A stretch of DNA of 64,000 nt from Prillingera fragicola (lineage: Eukaryota; Basidiomycota; Tremellomycetes; Trichosporonales; Trichosporonaceae), in the NCBI GenBank assembly GCA_002335605.1, contig BEDY01000011.1, positions 496,001-560,000 of the forward strand. The letters run 5' to 3'. The notes under the pieces were generated by a model, which had not been told where the DNA came from, searched no databases, and saw only the letters and a program-made list of their open reading frames with translations. Position 1 is the stretch's first letter; every line of letters starts with the position of its first letter. Of this stretch, positions 1 to 11,319 are shown in pieces. A program made the translations under genes and the position numbers.

Positions 1-488
1 CATCAAGTGGAACGAAGACTATGCCCGTTGGGCCGCTGGTAACTTTACCTCTGGCCCCAACAAGTGCAAGTGGGACCACCTGTGAGTCTTTCGTCATCAT
101 CAAATGTGGACGCGGACTGACGGCCAACCAGCGGCGACGACAACCTGTCCATGATGTGGTTCTCCTCGGAGGGCTTTGTCTTTGACGCCATTGCCCAGTC
201 CGAGATGTGGGCGGCAGAGTGGAGTGAGTAACCATCACTTATAGCCATGTTGCACCCACTGACATGCACCCAGAGGACCATGACTGGCAGGCCCACACGC
301 TGAAACTCGACCACCTTACCGAGATGGTGTGGAAGAAGCACACCGAGGTCGGCTGCGGGTGGACTCTGTCATGCCCCGACCCCCAGGGTGGTAGCCAGAT
401 CTACTGGCGCTGCATCTACACGCCGGGCGGCAACGTCAGGGACCAGGAAACGTTCGACGAGAATGTTGGCACGCCCGTCCTCAGCTAA
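1..488 (+). CDS. CAP/PR-1 superfamily protein, 3' part (5' end outside window)
   Basis: Three exons are visible: 1-81, 132-223 and 274-488, joined by introns 82-131 and 224-273 with GTGAGT donors. The spliced frame is open and ends with TAA at 486-488. The protein carries CAP-domain (SCP/TAPS, PR-1) hallmarks: NEDYARWA near the start of the window, then LTEMVWKKHTEVGCG, then a YTPGGNV segment close to the end. In this family the conserved His and Glu residues line a central cavity, and many fungal members are secreted and bind sterols or lipids. The signal peptide and first helices lie left of the window, so localisation is inferred from the family. The chain ends soon after the CAP core with no C-terminal extension. 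Family assignment is confident; physiological role is unknown. Confidence 0.85.
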
Positions 489-1026
489 ACGGCGCGCCCC
501 CCATGATGCCTATTCATGACAACGTTCGTGTATTCTGTTCGTTTTTTTCTTTCTCGCTTTATTCCCCCTCCTCTCCTTTTTCCTGGTCGTGAACCCCAGC
601 AGCAGTTACTTTCCTGGTGAATGTATAGGGGCGGCCAGGTGCTGCCCATCGTTTTGTTAAACATCGCGAGATGATGCAAGCCATGTCTCGCAACTGGGGT
701 TGTATGTTTGCATGTTTGTGTGCACGTGCCTGTGGATGAGGTGATGCACAGTAGCAGCAACTGACCACCCACCCATCTTGCTTCTCCATCGTCTATGCTG
801 TTCAGGTTGCCCAGTATGGTGTCCGCGCCGGCTGTTAATATCCCTGCTAAATGCTGGAAACCATGTTAACCGGGCCCATGACCGAATACCTCAAGCCACC
901 ATGGATGCCCTGCCCCCCATCGTGCACATTGTCACAGCCCATCTCGCGACTGCTTCAAGGTCAGCGGTGCCGCCCTCCCCCATCCTCGACGGCCTGTAGC
1001 AACAGCGTTCGCAAGTCTGGCTCAAG
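489..1026. other. Intergenic region, tail-to-head spacing
   Basis: This is the 3' flank of the CAP gene and the upstream region of the carboxylesterase. It includes a T-rich stretch around 541-590. I see no coding sequence that holds together, no tRNA and no convincing regulatory motif. Short open frames here are out of phase with the downstream gene and look non-coding. Confidence 0.6.
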
Positions 1027-2996
1027 ATGCGTCCCGCTCTCTTGTTCCACCAGCACATCTTGGTGCCCATCGTGTCGCTCCTGTCGCACTGGGGCTCGTC
1101 GCCCATCCACGCGACGATGCACCCCAACGGCGACCCTGTGGACGTCACTGGCTTCTCAGCTTGGGGCGTGGACAACTACTGGGGGATTCCGTTTGCTGAG
1201 GCTCGTGAGTTGCTCTTCCCGATCTGGCCAGTGTACCGCTGAAGCAATGGCCAGCTGTCAAGGAGCTCCGCTTCGCCCGGCCCGTGCCCAAGGTCTTTGG
1301 CTCGGCAATCACCGCTGTCGACATCCCCAGGGCCTGCATGCAGGTTGACGGGTTCATGGCCGGCTTTGCGGGCGTGAGCGAGGACTGTCTGACGCTCAAC
1401 GTCATGGCTCCGGCTGGTACGCCAGCGAACGCGAGCTTGCCAGTCATGGTGTGGATGTGAGTGGTGTCATATCCGGTGGACGATTGCGAGGCTGATGTTC
1501 TTGCAGCTACGGCGGTGGCTTCCAGATGGGTTCGGCAAGTTTGTACAACACGCCCTTTCTCGTCCGGCGCTCGGCAGCCTCTGACCGACCAATCCTCTAC
1601 ATTACGATCAACTACCGCGTAGGCGTCCTCGGATGGGGAGGCGGCAAGGAGATTGCCGACGCCGGCGCAGCCAACCTGGGCTTGTACGACCAGCAGCTGG
1701 CGCTGCGCTGGATTCACGACAATATCGCGAGCTTTGGCGGTGATCCTTCAAAGGTGACCATCTTTGGCGAGTCGGCTGGCGCGATTAGTGCGTCGCTGCT
1801 CATGCTCGACAAGAACAATCACCACTTTCGCAGCGCGATCCTCCAGTCTGGCGGACCTTCGACTATTGCAACTGCACCCACGGCAAAGTCATGGCAGGAG
1901 CCTTTTGACAAGCTTGTCGAGTTTGCCGGCTGTTCGGAGAGCAAGGACATTATAGAGTGCCTGCGAACCGTCCCCGCCGACGAGTTGCAAGCGGCCACTG
2001 CAAAGATGAAGGCCATCAGGAAGTTTAGGCGCCCCTTTGTCTTCTCCCCCACGATTGACGGCGACATCATTCCTGCCTCCCCGCACGAGCTGCTCGACAA
2101 GGGCCACTTTGCGCGCAAGCCGTTTATCACTGGCAGCAACAAGGACGAGTAAGCCCTCGCCCTGCGCGCAAGAGCTGACGAACAGGGCAACCGTGATGAT
2201 TCCTCAGGAGCTGTACATCCAGATGGCCCCAGATAAGCTCGTGCAGCACATGTATCCCAGCACCTTTCCGCCAGGGGTCATGGACGCGCTCTTCAAGCAG
2301 TACCCCGAGGACCTCGCCCTCGGCTGCCCGTGGGGCACGGGCAACGAGACTTGGGGCCATGATCCTAGGTATGCCACCTCCTACTCACCTGGCGCGCACT
2401 GACGAGCGCAGCTTCAAGCAGATCTCGGGCCTGTTCACCGATGCGTGGTTCCAGTCTGCCCGCCGCCAGTTAATCAGGCAGTACAACAAGCACGGATACA
2501 CCAACACCTGGTCCTACGAGTTTGAAGGTGCTCCCAAGCCCATGTCTCCGGCATGGCACGGCAGTGAGTCCCCAGTGGTCTTGATGCTGGAGCTGAACGT
2601 TTAGCCCCCCACGCGGCGGAGGTGGTGTTCGTACCCATGGGCTTGACCCGGATGCTCTGGTTCTCTGCTCCCAACGTCGCGCTGGCCAAGACGATGATGG
2701 ACTACTGGATCAACTTTGCCTACTACATGGACCCGAACGGCGCAGCTACCACCCAAGACCTCGGGGACATTGCCTCGCAGATTGGTGCAGAGTTTATCGA
2801 GGACCAGGCAGTCTTCCAGGCCAGTGCAGAGGGTAATGCCCTTGGGCTGCCCAACTGGACGAGACACGATTTGCGCAAGAACAAGGACTCGTTGCTCCTC
2901 AAGCCTGGGGACGTGCGGATTATCCAGGACGACTTTAGGGAGGAGAGGATGGCCGTCTTTGATGACCCAAGGGTTATCAAGGCTATGGACAAGTAG
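1027..2996 (+). CDS. Secreted type-B carboxylesterase/lipase
   Basis: Alpha/beta-hydrolase that cleaves carboxylic esters. The six-exon model has introns 1205-1254, 1457-1506, 2149-2185, 2369-2411 and 2564-2604 and gives 582 residues, normal for the family. The N-terminus is hydrophobic and resembles a signal peptide. The family's entry motif appears as GIPFAEAP, with the codon for that proline made across intron 1. The oxyanion-hole segment is WIYGGGF. The nucleophile elbow GESAG places Ser at about residue 216. The acid is probably Glu341 in NKDEAT, and the catalytic His is in TPHAAE at about residue 455, so the triad is complete. The ATG at 1027 is the first in frame that gives a plausible secretion signal; an extra upstream exon cannot be excluded. 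It converges on the AAAP permease with only 165 bases between stop codons. Substrate is not predictable. Confidence 0.88.
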
Positions 2997-3161
2997 ATAC
3001 ATTGTAGTAGTAGAGACTCGGTGGGGCCATGTTCAATGCTATACATGCAATGCAATGCTATGCTGCGATGCTATGGGCAATCCTCGTTTTCCTTTCCTTT
3101 TTTCTCCTTACTTAATACCTACATCGTCTCTCACATACAGAGAGAACGCCCACACTGAGGC

Positions 3162-4994
3162 TTACTCCTGGCCAACCGAGTTCGAGTTGTCGGCACAGCT
3201 CCAAGGCTTGCCCGAATCGGTCTGGTTGATAATCTCAACGACGGCACCATACGTGCCTCCGACGGTGATAAAGACACCGACGAGAATGACAAAGAGGGCC
3301 CATACGACCTGGACCTTTGTCCACAGGCGGAGGGAAGCCCACGCGCGCCCACGGACGTTGTCGTGGAGCCACATGAAGCCAAAGGGAATAATGCAGAGCG
3401 TGGGTGCGATGAGGGCACCGACGAGCGCGATAATGCTGCCGAGCATGGGGATGGCCGAGCCGATAATGTAGGCAATGACAGTGCAGATAAAGCTGCAGCT
3501 GAGCCAGGTGACCCAGTGGCGGGGCGTGTTCGAGTTGAGGTGCTTGGAGCCGCGGAGAATGCGGACCATGATAAACTTGGCCGGGATGTGGATCCAGAGA
3601 ATGACCGAGAAGAAGAGACCCGGAATGGACAGGCCAAAGCAAATCTTCTTCATGAGCGAGCCCGCAGAGCCGAGCGCGGGCTGCGCAACATACCGGCCAC
3701 AGTAGTAGTAGACGATCGAACCAATGACGACGTAGATGGTCGTGACAAAGGCCTGGTTGATGAGCATCGCACGGTGGTACTGGCGGGGGTCGCGCATCTC
3801 GGAGATGATACCAAAGCTGCAGTGGGTTAGTTGCATGTCTTGGCAGCTGATGATAAGGCAGCAGGTGGGCAATCACCCCGTGGTGGCGGTGGCGCCCACC
3901 AGCGCCACACTCGAGACGACTCACTAGGTAGGTGTACCGGCAGCAGCGAAGAGGATGGTCGCGACGGCGGACACAGCCTGGGCAAACGTGGGGTTAGCAA
4001 AGACCTTGAAGTCTTTGTCCCAGGGGGCAGGAGCAGCAGGAGCGTCATGGGGACGGTCCTGGACACCGACCGAAATGGTCATGACAAGCACCGCCGACAG
4101 GATCGATACGAGACCTGCCCAGCCAAGCCACGTAATGTTGCCAAGGGTACGGATCGATGCGAGGACGTACGAGACGGCAAAGACGACCACCATAAAGACG
4201 GCCGTGCAGGTGCCGTGGGTCGAGACGGCGTTGAGGGCAGTGGTAACGCCGACCATGCCACTCGCCGAGAAGAAGAGCATACCTCGTAATGATGAGCACT
4301 GGTACGCGACAGGGAATAGTTACTCACAAATGCAGACGGCAGTCGAAAAGAACTCCTCGCCCATGCGGCCGCCAAGAATGCGGCCGACATCAGCGAGCGA
4401 GTAAGTGTCGCGGTGGTTGAGCTTGAAAGAACCAAGGACGTACGCCGACCATGTGACAATGCCTTCGATGAAGACGATGAGAATGATACCGGGGACAATG
4501 CCGACGGCCTGGAAGACAAAGGGGATCGAGAGCACACCGAGACCAAAGGCACTCTTGATCATGAGGACGGTAGCGCCCATCCAGCCAACCTATAGGTGTC
4601 AGCAACCTGCCTCGGACATGATTGACACGGGTGGCCGCTTTGGCAGGTTGAAGCGAGCTGCTCCGGATGCTCAGTGCTGGAGGCTCCACGTAGCGTAGAT
4701 CACTGCCGAGCACAGCCAAAGACACCCCAGACATGCTCGCAAATCACTTGCACTGCTATGCCTAAACGAAAAAAAGAGCTGCATGCTCGATTTTGCTTGC
4801 TGCACGCTCGTCGGAAGGTCGTGCACACTCACATTGCGAAAATTCGGTCCCTGCTCTGTAATCTCTCCAAAGACTGCGTCGTGGCGCGCGTCGTCGCTCT
4901 CAACGCTGGCGGGCGTGCCGGTCTTGACCTCAAAGTTGCCCGCCGAGTACTCCTCCTCGTTGCGGGGAACCTTTTCGCTGGGTGCAAAGCCCAT
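3162..4994 (-). CDS. AAAP family amino-acid/polyamine permease
   Basis: A polytopic membrane transporter of the amino acid/auxin permease family (Aa_trans, vacuolar AVT-like or plasma-membrane members in fungi). Four exons read on the minus strand: 4994-4833, 4589-4328, 4282-3925 and 3816-3162, giving 478 residues. Residues 1-54 are a hydrophilic, acidic cytosolic tail. The first membrane segment follows at once, with ATVLMIKSAFGLGVLSIPF, the hallmark TM1 of this family. Further hydrophobic segments are spread over exons 2-4, about ten to eleven in all. The loop ISEMRDPRQYHRAM corresponds to the conserved EM.DP element before a later TM. Intron 1 is long for this genome (243 bases); the others are 45 and 108 bases. 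Import at the plasma membrane versus export from the vacuole cannot be decided from sequence. Confidence 0.88.
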
Positions 4995-6227
4995 GGTAGT
5001 TGTGTTGGTAGATTGGTAGATGGTGATAATTAAAAGTAGTTGGCTTGTCCGGTTTAACGGTTGAACGGTTTCGTTCGTTTCGTGTCGATTCGAGCCAGGG
5101 ACATACTCCGACGACGGCACCGGGGCTCTTGTACATCCTGAGGGACTCAACCCTTAGCCTTGGTAGGCAGAACAGCAGGAGACGGACGGCTTACGATGTT
5201 AAGGGTTGTCAAAGTGGGGTAAATTGGCGAGGTGGACGTGGGCTGGAAGGCCTGATATCGGGGCGCATAGTGCGGCGGTTGCTGTCAAACCTCTGCCCAC
5301 TTCTCAATGACTGAAGCCAGTAGTGCCTCAGCAGGCCATCATGCACGTGTAGGCCCAATCGTCTGTGCGCGAAGAGATCTGCGTCAATGTCGACTAGCAA
5401 GAACGCGTTTCTGTAGTGGCCGGAGAAATCAAGCCCAAATTTTTGTTTACGCCAAGATCTACTGAATCTCCCTCCACCCCTACAGCGCGCAGGCAGCTGG
5501 AGGGTCGCTTCACTTCGGCACACGGCGATTCCCATTCATCAGCCAGTGATGCTGCAGGGGACTAGGACTCATGCTGCGGAAGCCTGCAGCGCTGCAGCAC
5601 CTCAACTCGACAGGGATGCTTCCAGGGTTCCCCGTAGAGTCGGGCGGACTAGGCAGAGGGACCCCGCAGATGGACATGACAGGCGCGTTGAGACAGCAGC
5701 ACGCCTAGAGCCCACCGTCGTCCACGGCGGGTTGAAAGCAAGAAGCGTTTATACGATTGTGGCCTGTGGTAACGCGCAAACATGGCGGCGATCAGACACA
5801 CTGTCTGATCGACACTGCACCCCCTACCCAGTTTGTTTACACTGCTCACCAAACTCACAGCCACGACGAGCAGACCGTCTCTTGGAACCTTTATGCATGT
5901 TGCTCAAGAGCATCGTCGTCATCCACGCTGCAGCTCGAAGGAATGGGCTAAATTGCCGAGTCGCCGTCGAGTATCAGGCACCCCAGCCACTGGTGCCGGA
6001 GACATGGACACTTATCTACTCTGTGTTTCTCGGTCTCTCCTCACCATGTACTGCGACTAGGTGTTTCACATGAGCCTTGCCAAGACTTTCTCGCCGCAGA
6101 TGCGGAGACATGGGTGACTGTTTCTGAAAGAGTATCGTTCGAGTATGGTTCGAGTATCGTTCGGGACGACTGGCTGACTTTACTTGATCTTGTTTCTGCT
6201 ATTGACCATTGACCAGCACCGACGACA
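4995..6227. other. Long divergent intergenic region
   Basis: About 1.2 kb lies between the divergent starts of the AAAP permease (minus) and the orphan membrane protein (plus). It presumably holds both promoters. Open frames here are short and lack domain features or coherent splicing. The only clear structure is an 11-base triplicate repeat near 6130-6162. Confidence 0.6.
6130..6162. repeat. Three tandem 11-base units upstream of the 6228 gene
   Basis: The units are GAGTATCGTTC, GAGTATGGTTC and GAGTATCGTTC, immediately adjacent, lying 66-98 bases before the ATG at 6228. The middle copy differs by one base. Spacing of one helical turn per unit would suit a cooperative binding site, but this is inference. 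Confidence 0.6.
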
Positions 6228-7462
6228 ATGCTAAGGTGGTTTCTCGTCCCTCTCGTTGCTAGCGGCGTCCTCGCCGGGCCATACAACTCCTCGTTCAACG
6301 GCATTACCATTCATGGGCCCGACAATTTGACACAATGCGGTACGTTGGCCCAGCCCAACGCTCACGAGCTGACGCGCAGATCTTGCCCAGTTTACCTGGG
6401 AAGGCGGCGAGCCGCCGTACACTATCATGCTCCAGACGTTTCCTCCTGGCAGCGCCCCACTCGAGCTTGGCTATCGTGTAGAGAGCCGCTCGGGTTTCTG
6501 GAACACTACGTCGCTCAACTTGTTTGCCAATTCTTTGGGCGGCGCGTTCATTGGCAGTCAAAGGCCTCCGCAAGTTGTCTTCGGGGTCATTGGAAAGCTC
6601 AGCGGTGCTAGCAGTGCAGCGGCCAGTCGTCGCTCAATGGGATACGTTGGCTACGATCTGTACGAGAGCCAGAGCACGCAGTGTCTCATGAACCACAACG
6701 CCATCCCCAACGACACACTGCCGCTCAAGACGTACACGTTCGACTACGGTGCTCGCCCACAGCCCGGAAACTTGACGTGGTACGGCAACACGACAACCTC
6801 GTCGGTCACGCAGCCGACCGCCGTGCAAACCGTCGTCAACAACGTCAACTCGTGAGTCCCACACCAAGACAACTCGCTGACTAGCCAGCGGCCTATCAAC
6901 AGCAGCCACAGCTGGCATTGCCGTGGGCGTCATCATCGGCGTCATTGGCCTGCTCGTCGGCATTTTCTTCCTCTTCTGCCGCCGCCGCTACTACAACTGG
7001 AAGGACACGCGCGACCACAAGCAGCGCGCGGAAAAGACACAGCAAGACGGCAACTTTGACATGATCGAGCCGTACGAGCTCGCACGGGAGCACACGGACG
7101 CGCCCCTCGGCGTCCCGATGCGGCAGCTCGGCGAGCCGGGCTCATCCGCGACGTCGACGTACGAGTCGAGCGAGAACCGGCCCCTCATCCCCGTGCCCAA
7201 CGCCGGTGCGCGGTCCAAGGCGCGCGAGGCGGCTGCGGAGCGTGCGGCCGGCTCGCGCGGGCCGGGGGCGAGCTCGGCGCCGTCGTCGAGTGGGTATCGG
7301 GACGACGAGTCTGAGGGGGACGTTGCTGGCGAGGAGACTGGGCCCGAGAGCAGCAGGCGAGTGCGGCTGCACGAGGATGGGGGACGGTTGACGCGCGTCA
7401 ACGACGAGGACGACGCCGAGGACGTCCCGCCCGTTTACAACCCGCAGTGGAGCGAGCAGTAG
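6228..7462 (+). CDS. Orphan type I single-pass membrane protein, signal peptide plus long cytosolic tail
   Basis: Three exons (6228-6339, 6380-6851, 6889-7462) give 385 residues. An N-terminal signal peptide (LRWFLVPLVASGVLAG) is followed by a roughly 190-residue extracellular domain with several N-glycosylation sequons (NSS, NTT, NLT). A Ser/Thr-rich stalk leads to one transmembrane helix (GIAVGVIIGVIGLLVGIFFLFC) followed by a basic stop-transfer RRR. The tail of about 160 residues is rich in acidic, Ser and Arg residues. The DLAQFTWEGG..PYT element after the signal resembles the short beta-sandwich of fungal surface proteins that bind or sense the wall, but I do not recognise a named family. 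The architecture resembles WSC/Mid-type wall sensors without their Cys-rich head. Both introns (40 and 37 bases) are near the minimum length seen here. Confidence 0.75.
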
Positions 7463-7627
7463 CTGCCGTCCGTGTGTGAGGGGGGTTGTGTCTGGGTGGG
7501 TTCGCTGTACAGTATATGGCATGCATGGCTGCTATCTCGTGTGCCTGCGCGGGATGCTTTGCCGAGAGGCAGCTGGCCGCCTGCAGGATTAGGCCGGCTG
7601 AGCCTTGCGCTTTGGCAGTGCGGCCAC

Positions 7628-9240
7628 CTAGCGTTCTTGCGCACTGGCAGCCAGTGCAGCTGCAGCCTCGTCGGCCTCGACCTGGGCAATCTCTTCAAAG
7701 TACATTCTTTCAAACCCTGCCCACGTCCTCTGGTCCTCTGGCAATGCCCCGTACCGTTCCAACCTCGGCAGCCTGCCATTGAGGGGCTCCTCCAAGCGCC
7801 GACAAAAGAGATCCACATCGGCGGAATCGAGGCCAGCAAGACGTCCATGCGCGGCGTACACTGCATGCCACTTTACCCAGTGCTCGCGCATCCCCGCTGC
7901 CGTACGCGGAAGTTGCAGATCAATGGTCCACAGCAGGCGGTAGTAAATATATGTTTGCCGATGGGCATGCTCTCGCGCGCGTTGCTCCACCATCAGCTCC
8001 TGCCACCGCGTCTGCAGTGCGAGCCATGTACGGCCAGTCTCGAGGGACGGCTCGATACACGCGGCGAGCCTGTCGTTGAGCGTGCTGAGAAACACATCTA
8101 CGCGTCGAGACTCGCTCAATGGCTCGAGCCAGAGCTCTGAGAGATCAAGGCCGTATTCCTCACACGCTGCCATTGTCTCGCCGCGCTCCACTAGCGTCAA
8201 GGCCGCTGTGCCAGCTGTGTGGTCTTGCACGGCCTCTTGGAATCGCTCAATGTGCTTGTACATGCGGGCCATAGTCGTGCGCCCTGGTTCTGGCGGCTGT
8301 CCACTTGGGTCTCCCCCTCCCAGATCCTCCGGCATGCGATACTCGGTCATGAGCCAGGCCAGCGCGGCTGGGATGAGAGGCTTGGTGAGAGCGTCACAAT
8401 ACGTGTCCATGACGAGACGGAACGCTTTCCATGTGCTCTTCTTCTGGCGGACACGCTGCGGATCCGCCGAGGTGTGCCTCGACTCCGTTCAGATGGGTCC
8501 AGAAACTCGTCCTTCCATATGCGGGTGACCTGTTCGCGTAGGGTGCCGGTAAACGTCTTGCGGACCAGTGTGATGAGGCTGGCCTCGGATACGTGCGGTT
8601 TGACTTTGAGAGCGCGGGCCTCTTGGACCAAGACACCGCATGCATCGAGGTGGGCACGCATGGCGGCTGGAGTAGCAGGTGGCCCGAGGGAGCGGCGCAT
8701 AATGTCCCCCTGGATGAGGGGCAAGACGAGCTCGTCTGGCAACGCATTCTCGTAGCGTGCGCGGACGAGGTCGTACATGAGCGCCGCGGTCCATGCACGT
8801 TCAAGATCAGACATGTCCATGGCGAGCTTGTCAATCGAAGCAAACTCATTGCCGAGCCATGTACCACTCAGTGCCCCGCGCATGCGAAGCTCTTTTTCCT
8901 GCCATGCACGCCATTCTGCCCACTGGGCATCGCTGTACTCGTACTCGTACGCGTGGAGGTGTGGCCAAGCTTGCCAATTGCTATAGTCATGTAGATACAG
9001 CGGCGGCGGCCCATCCCCTGCATACTGTGACCACTCTTCCTCTTCCCACGGCTGGGTCGCATGGGGGTTGTAAAAGGGGTCGACCTCGTTGCCGAGAAAG
9101 ACGTCGAGCGCGTTGTGACGCGCCGCATATGCGAGGATACCATCTTTCCATTGCTGATACGATGCCTTGTCGCGCAGCTTTGGCAGCGCCTCAATCTCTT
9201 CCCAGTCGTATAAGGGGCGAGCCGTGTCGTGCTCCTTCAT
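7628..9240 (-). pseudogene. Frameshifted hypothetical ORF, possibly Gag-like
   Basis: Two long minus-strand frames make one probable protein of about 530 residues: 9240 down to roughly 8450, then a different frame from roughly 8490 down to 7628. They overlap, and a change of one or two bases is needed to join them. No GT-AG intron with the usual signals fits the junction, so this is a true frameshift, a sequencing error or, less likely, a recoding site. The N-terminal part (LPKLRDKASYQQWKDGILAY) resembles the start of Copia-type Gag/UBN2 proteins, where a short segment precedes a W..W pattern. The rest is helical, rich in Trp and Glu, with no zinc knuckle, protease or reverse transcriptase. 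I saw no flanking LTR. A host gene of unknown function is equally possible. Confidence 0.5.
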
Positions 9241-9606
9241 GCTCGGCAAGGTGCAAGTGGTGCAAGTGACAGAGAGACGACAAGAATAAGTTGTTCATGT
9301 CCGCACGTGGCAAGAGCAGGGTGCGCGGCGTGCGTCCCTGACGGCGGACGTGTCCGAATACGCCGCACACGCCGAATGATGGCATGCAGCAATGGTCAGT
9401 CTGCAGCTCGGCAACACTACTGTGAGATGCTGCAGGCAAGCTGACAGCGCTTGGCACGGGGTGGGTGGGGCAGGACAGACCACGACACTTCTGCTTGGAT
9501 TCTGCTAATCTAATCTTATCAAGCAACACTGAATCACGATTGCGTACAGTACAACCAAACACCCTCGTGCTTCCCTGCCCCCGGCCCTCGAAGCCCCACC
9601 AGCCCA
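9241..9606. other. Intergenic region
   Basis: 366 bases between the start of the frameshifted ORF and the P450 stop codon. I see no gene, RNA or repeat in it. Confidence 0.5.
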
Positions 9607-11319
9607 TCACCCGCCATCGATAGGCGCAGCAGTAGGAACGAGCGGCAACGCCAAGCTCTGGATAGTAAAGTGGTCCCTCACCCCGTCCTCAAACCGCTGC
9701 CGGTTGAACCCACGGGGGAACGCAAACTCAAACCTGCTCGCCAGCCCAGTCACAGCCAGGCGCGCCTCGACCATGGCCAGCCCCCTTCCGGGACACGCGC
9801 GCGTGCCGTAGCTGAAGGGGAGGAACGCATTCTTGTCGTGTCCCGCCCCCTCGTCCCCCAGCCACCGCTCGGGGCGGTACACGTCGCAGTCGGCGCCCCA
9901 GTACCGCGCGTCGTGCTGGATCGCGTAACCGGGGATGCTGATGGTGGTCCCGCCGGGGATGTAGTGGCCTTGGATGTCCATGCCGCCTGCCGGGGCGAGG
10001 CGACGCAGCCCCCCGGGAACCGACGGCTGCATGCGCATGGTCTCGTTGAGGGCGGCGTTGAGATAGGGCAGCTTGGACAGCAGCGCAGTGTCCTCCCGCT
10101 GGTCAGGCGGGACGGTCGAGAGCTCGGCGCGCAGCTTGGCGTACGACGCCGGGTTGGCCGTGTTGTAGTACCAGAACCACGTGAGGAGGCTGCTCGTCGT
10201 GTCCGAGCCCGCCACGACGATCAGGCCAGCGTCGGCAATGAGCTCGAAGCGCGTCATGCGCTTTGCCGCGCCGTCATCGCCCTCTTCCTCGCCGAGGAGG
10301 TAGGTGAACAGATCCCTCCGCGTGGAGCCTTGCCTCTCTCGCTGCTCAAACCGCTCAATGTTTTGCTTTTCGAACAGCTTGAGTCGCTCGGGGAGCGGTA
10401 GAGCCTTGCGCAGCAGGACCCGGATCCACGATATCTCGTGGAAGGGGATGAGCGTCTGCATGGCGTTTTCGAGCGTCTCGACGAAAAAGTGCTTGACACC
10501 GGCGTCGAGCATGCCAAACGGCTGCCCAAAGCCGAGCACGCCCATGACGTCGAAACTGAAATAGCTCGACTGCAGGCCCATGTCGACAGTCTCGCCGGGC
10601 TTGGCCGCAACGACCGACACGTTGCGGACGAGCTTTTCGCAAAACTCGAGAATCTCGGGCTTGTAATCTGCGAGCGCCTTGCCGCTGAACCCGTGGTCCC
10701 ACAGCTTGCGCCGCTCGGCGTGCTTGCTGACGTCCACGACCTGGTGCAGCGAGATGCGCTTGGCACCGGGCAGCGCACCCTCGTACCAGTCGTTCTTGGC
10801 CAGAGGCGCGCGGCCGCCGCCCTTGCTGCCGCCATACACAGCGGGGATCGCGTCGGCTGACCGAATCGAGACCCAGTTGGGGCCGATCCGGATAAAGTCC
10901 GAGTTGTACTCTTTGTGCAGCGCCGCTTGGGTGTAGCCCGTCTGCCCAATCTTGGCCTGGTGCCACCAGTACAGCTTGGAGACCTTTGCAGTCCATGGAC
11001 CAGGGTACTGCGCCAGCGGGTGCCAGGGGGAGAGGCGATACACGACAATGGAGACGAGGCAGACCGTGTTGAGGATCCAGAACACTTCGGCCGTGTACAG
11101 GGCCGCTGCGAGGAATGACGGGGTATAGAGGTGGAAGAAGAGCGTCGCGGCCGTGCCGACGACCAGCATGGCTTGACCATACTGGATGGTGTCGGGCTCG
11201 AAGCGCTTAAAGACCTGGTGGGCGAGGAGGCCCGCTGCTGTCGACCCGAGTACGATGTTGGTCTGAGAGGTGACTTGAGCTGCGTCGAGCTGGCTCGCCA
11301 GGAGCTTGAGGCCCTCCAT
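9607..11319 (-). CDS. Cytochrome P450 monooxygenase with several N-terminal membrane segments
   Basis: A single-exon gene of 570 residues, unusual here because most long genes have introns. Key P450 motifs are in order: I-helix AGSDTTSS near residue 369, the ExxR as ETMR, the PERW segment, and the heme loop FSYGTRACPG with the ligand Cys at about 509. Before the catalytic domain are about three hydrophobic stretches (residues ~20-35, ~46-66, ~76-95) and then the proline-rich hinge HPLAQYPGPW. Multiple N-terminal helices are known in some fungal P450 families such as the CYP67-like group, so it is probably anchored in the ER. It needs an NADPH-P450 reductase partner, not seen here. It diverges from a Zn2Cys6 regulator starting 912 bases away, which could be its regulator. 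Substrate is unknown. Confidence 0.92.
   Translation of the reverse strand: MEGLKLLASQLDAAQVTSQTNIVLGSTAAGLLAHQVFKRFEPDTIQYGQAMLVVGTAATLFFHLYTPSFLAAALYTAEVFWILNTVCLVSIVVYRLSPWHPLAQYPGPWTAKVSKLYWWHQAKIGQTGYTQAALHKEYNSDFIRIGPNWVSIRSADAIPAVYGGSKGGGRAPLAKNDWYEGALPGAKRISLHQVVDVSKHAERRKLWDHGFSGKALADYKPEILEFCEKLVRNVSVVAAKPGETVDMGLQSSYFSFDVMGVLGFGQPFGMLDAGVKHFFVETLENAMQTLIPFHEISWIRVLLRKALPLPERLKLFEKQNIERFEQRERQGSTRRDLFTYLLGEEEGDDGAAKRMTRFELIADAGLIVVAGSDTTSSLLTWFWYYNTANPASYAKLRAELSTVPPDQREDTALLSKLPYLNAALNETMRMQPSVPGGLRRLAPAGGMDIQGHYIPGGTTISIPGYAIQHDARYWGADCDVYRPERWLGDEGAGHDKNAFLPFSYGTRACPGRGLAMVEARLAVTGLASRFEFAFPRGFNRQRFEDGVRDHFTIQSLALPLVPTAAPIDGG

Noticed and set aside
851..1348. 165-codon frame upstream and over the carboxylesterase start
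   Set aside because: It is out of phase with the esterase and is Ser/Cys/Arg-rich without a domain.
9607..11319. A secondary-metabolite gene cluster around the P450
   Set aside because: No PKS, NRPS, terpene or transferase genes adjoin it; one P450 and one regulator are not enough.
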